Positions 5,612-6,252 of a stretch of 6,252 bases of DNA are shown piece by piece. The position numbers and the translations under genes were made by a program. Positions within the stretch are counted from its first letter, which is position 1, and the number at the start of each line of letters is the position of its first letter. Source of the DNA: Clostridiales bacterium (GTDB taxonomy: Bacteria; Bacillota; Clostridia; Caldicoprobacterales; DTU083); NCBI GenBank assembly GCA_012512335.1, contig JAAZEK010000045.1:1-6252 (forward strand), given 5' to 3'. Below the pieces are notes generated by a model. It ran no database searches, was not told the origin of the DNA, and saw only the letters and a program-made list of their open reading frames with translations.

Positions 5612-6252
5612 GTGTTTGGAATAGAGCGAAGGAACCACCTTTTATCTCTTCTACAGGAAAAAAAGAGCATTACCGTACAAGAAGCTGCTGTTATCTTCGA
5701 AGTAGCTGAGGAGACTATACGTCGAGATTTCCGAGCAATGGAAGGACAGGCTTTGATTGTTCGAACCCATGGTGGTGCGATTCTAGCAGACGATATCAAC
5801 CTAGAGCATTCACTTGAAATACGAGAGGGTATAAACATAAAGGGCAAGGACATTATGGGTCGTCGAGCTGCTGAGCTAGTTAACGATAGAGACACTTTGT
5901 TTCTAGATGCAAGCACCTCTTCACTATATGTAGCAAAGCATTTGAAGGATAAAAAGGGTTTAACTGTAATAACCAATGCAGAGCTAATTATTCTGGAATT
6001 GGCTAAATTCGATGACATTACCTTGATTTCCACTGGAGGCTATGTAAGAAAAAAGAGCCTGTCTTGTGTAGGACAGGCTACTGAAAATGCAATTAGCAGT
6101 TATCATGCTGATAAGGTGTTTTTCTCTTGTAAGGGTTTCTCTCCACGCTTGGGAGCAACAGATTCCAATGAGCAGGAATCCAGCCTTCGAAAATTGATGA
6201 TCAAGCACTCTGGAGAAGCTATTTTTCTATGCGACCATACAAAGTTCGATAA
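5612..6252 (+). CDS. DeoR-family transcriptional regulator, cut by window edge
   Basis: DeoR-family proteins repress sugar operons and respond to phosphorylated sugars. The gene starts with GTG at 5612, five bases after an AGGTG site that overlaps the PHP stop codon, leaving a four-base gap, so the two genes are translationally linked. A nearby ATG (5610) is in another frame and stops after four codons; the true frame has TAG at 5588. The 213 visible residues show the N-terminal winged helix-turn-helix (about 4-58). It contains ERRNHLLSLL, ITVQEAAVIFEVAEETIRRDF and the family hallmark VRTHGGAI. The sugar-phosphate-sensing, isomerase-like domain follows, with LDASTSS, VITNAELI, STGGYVRKKS and HADKVFFSCKGFSPRLGATDSN. 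Roughly 40 C-terminal residues are missing beyond CDHTKFD. It probably controls both divergent operons through the boxes at 3273-3320. Confidence 0.93.
   Translation, partial: MFGIERRNHLLSLLQEKKSITVQEAAVIFEVAEETIRRDFRAMEGQALIVRTHGGAILADDINLEHSLEIREGINIKGKDIMGRRAAELVNDRDTLFLDASTSSLYVAKHLKDKKGLTVITNAELIILELAKFDDITLISTGGYVRKKSLSCVGQATENAISSYHADKVFFSCKGFSPRLGATDSNEQESSLRKLMIKHSGEAIFLCDHTKFD

Noticed and set aside
5610..5624. ATG at 5610 as the start of the regulator
   Set aside because: Its frame reads four codons and then TAG; the GTG two bases later opens the frame with the DeoR motifs.
5587..6033. Minus-strand ORF of 148 codons
   Set aside because: It lies opposite the DeoR gene, whose plus-strand translation has clear helix-turn-helix and sensor motifs; the minus-strand product shows no recognisable domain.

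Overview
The window looks like a chromosomal piece of an AT-rich, low-GC Gram-positive bacterium, most likely an anaerobic clostridium-type Bacillota. This rests on strong AAGGAGG-type ribosome binding sites, GTG/TTG starts, sigma-A-like promoters with 17-bp spacers, and the character of the proteins. No genus is claimed. The protein names come from recognising motifs and remembered family sequences, not from a database search.

Layout. Two divergent gene sets leave a shared control region at about 3165-3380. Leftward (minus strand), in order of transcription, are a zinc-dependent medium-chain dehydrogenase of the L-sorbose-1-phosphate reductase type (1896-3164), a lipoyl-bearing acyltransferase E2 (332-1768), and the N-terminal part of dihydrolipoyl dehydrogenase E3 (1-327, running off the left edge). 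Rightward (plus strand) are a short-chain dehydrogenase of the sorbitol-6-phosphate 2-dehydrogenase (SrlD) type (3381-4157), a PHP-domain protein with an incomplete set of metal ligands (4312-5607), and a DeoR-family regulator (5612 onward, GTG start, cut off by the right edge).

How they may work together. SorE-type and SrlD-type enzymes together convert L-sorbose 1-phosphate through D-glucitol 6-phosphate to D-fructose 6-phosphate, one step using and the other regenerating NADH, and a DeoR-type regulator is the usual partner of such sugar-phosphate pathways. The unusual part is that E2 and E3 of a 2-oxoacid/acetoin-dehydrogenase-type complex follow the polyol dehydrogenase directly, with no E1 genes and no sugar transporter in view. 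This suggests a pathway in which a polyol is oxidised to a ketone or acyloin that a thiamine-dependent E1, outside the window, cleaves oxidatively to an acyl-CoA. That is inference.

Regulation visible in the DNA. Two good back-to-back promoters lie at 3247-3275 (minus) and 3303-3331 (plus). Two pairs of 10-bp-phased CAACACA-like boxes overlap the two -35 elements and are a candidate operator for the DeoR protein. The E2 start is preceded by two mutually exclusive RNA hairpins, one of which would hide its ribosome binding site. The gap between the SrlD-type and PHP genes (4158-4311) carries what looks like a decayed copy of a dispersed bacterial repeat next to a palindrome. No tRNA, rRNA, CRISPR array, insertion sequence or clear intrinsic terminator was seen.
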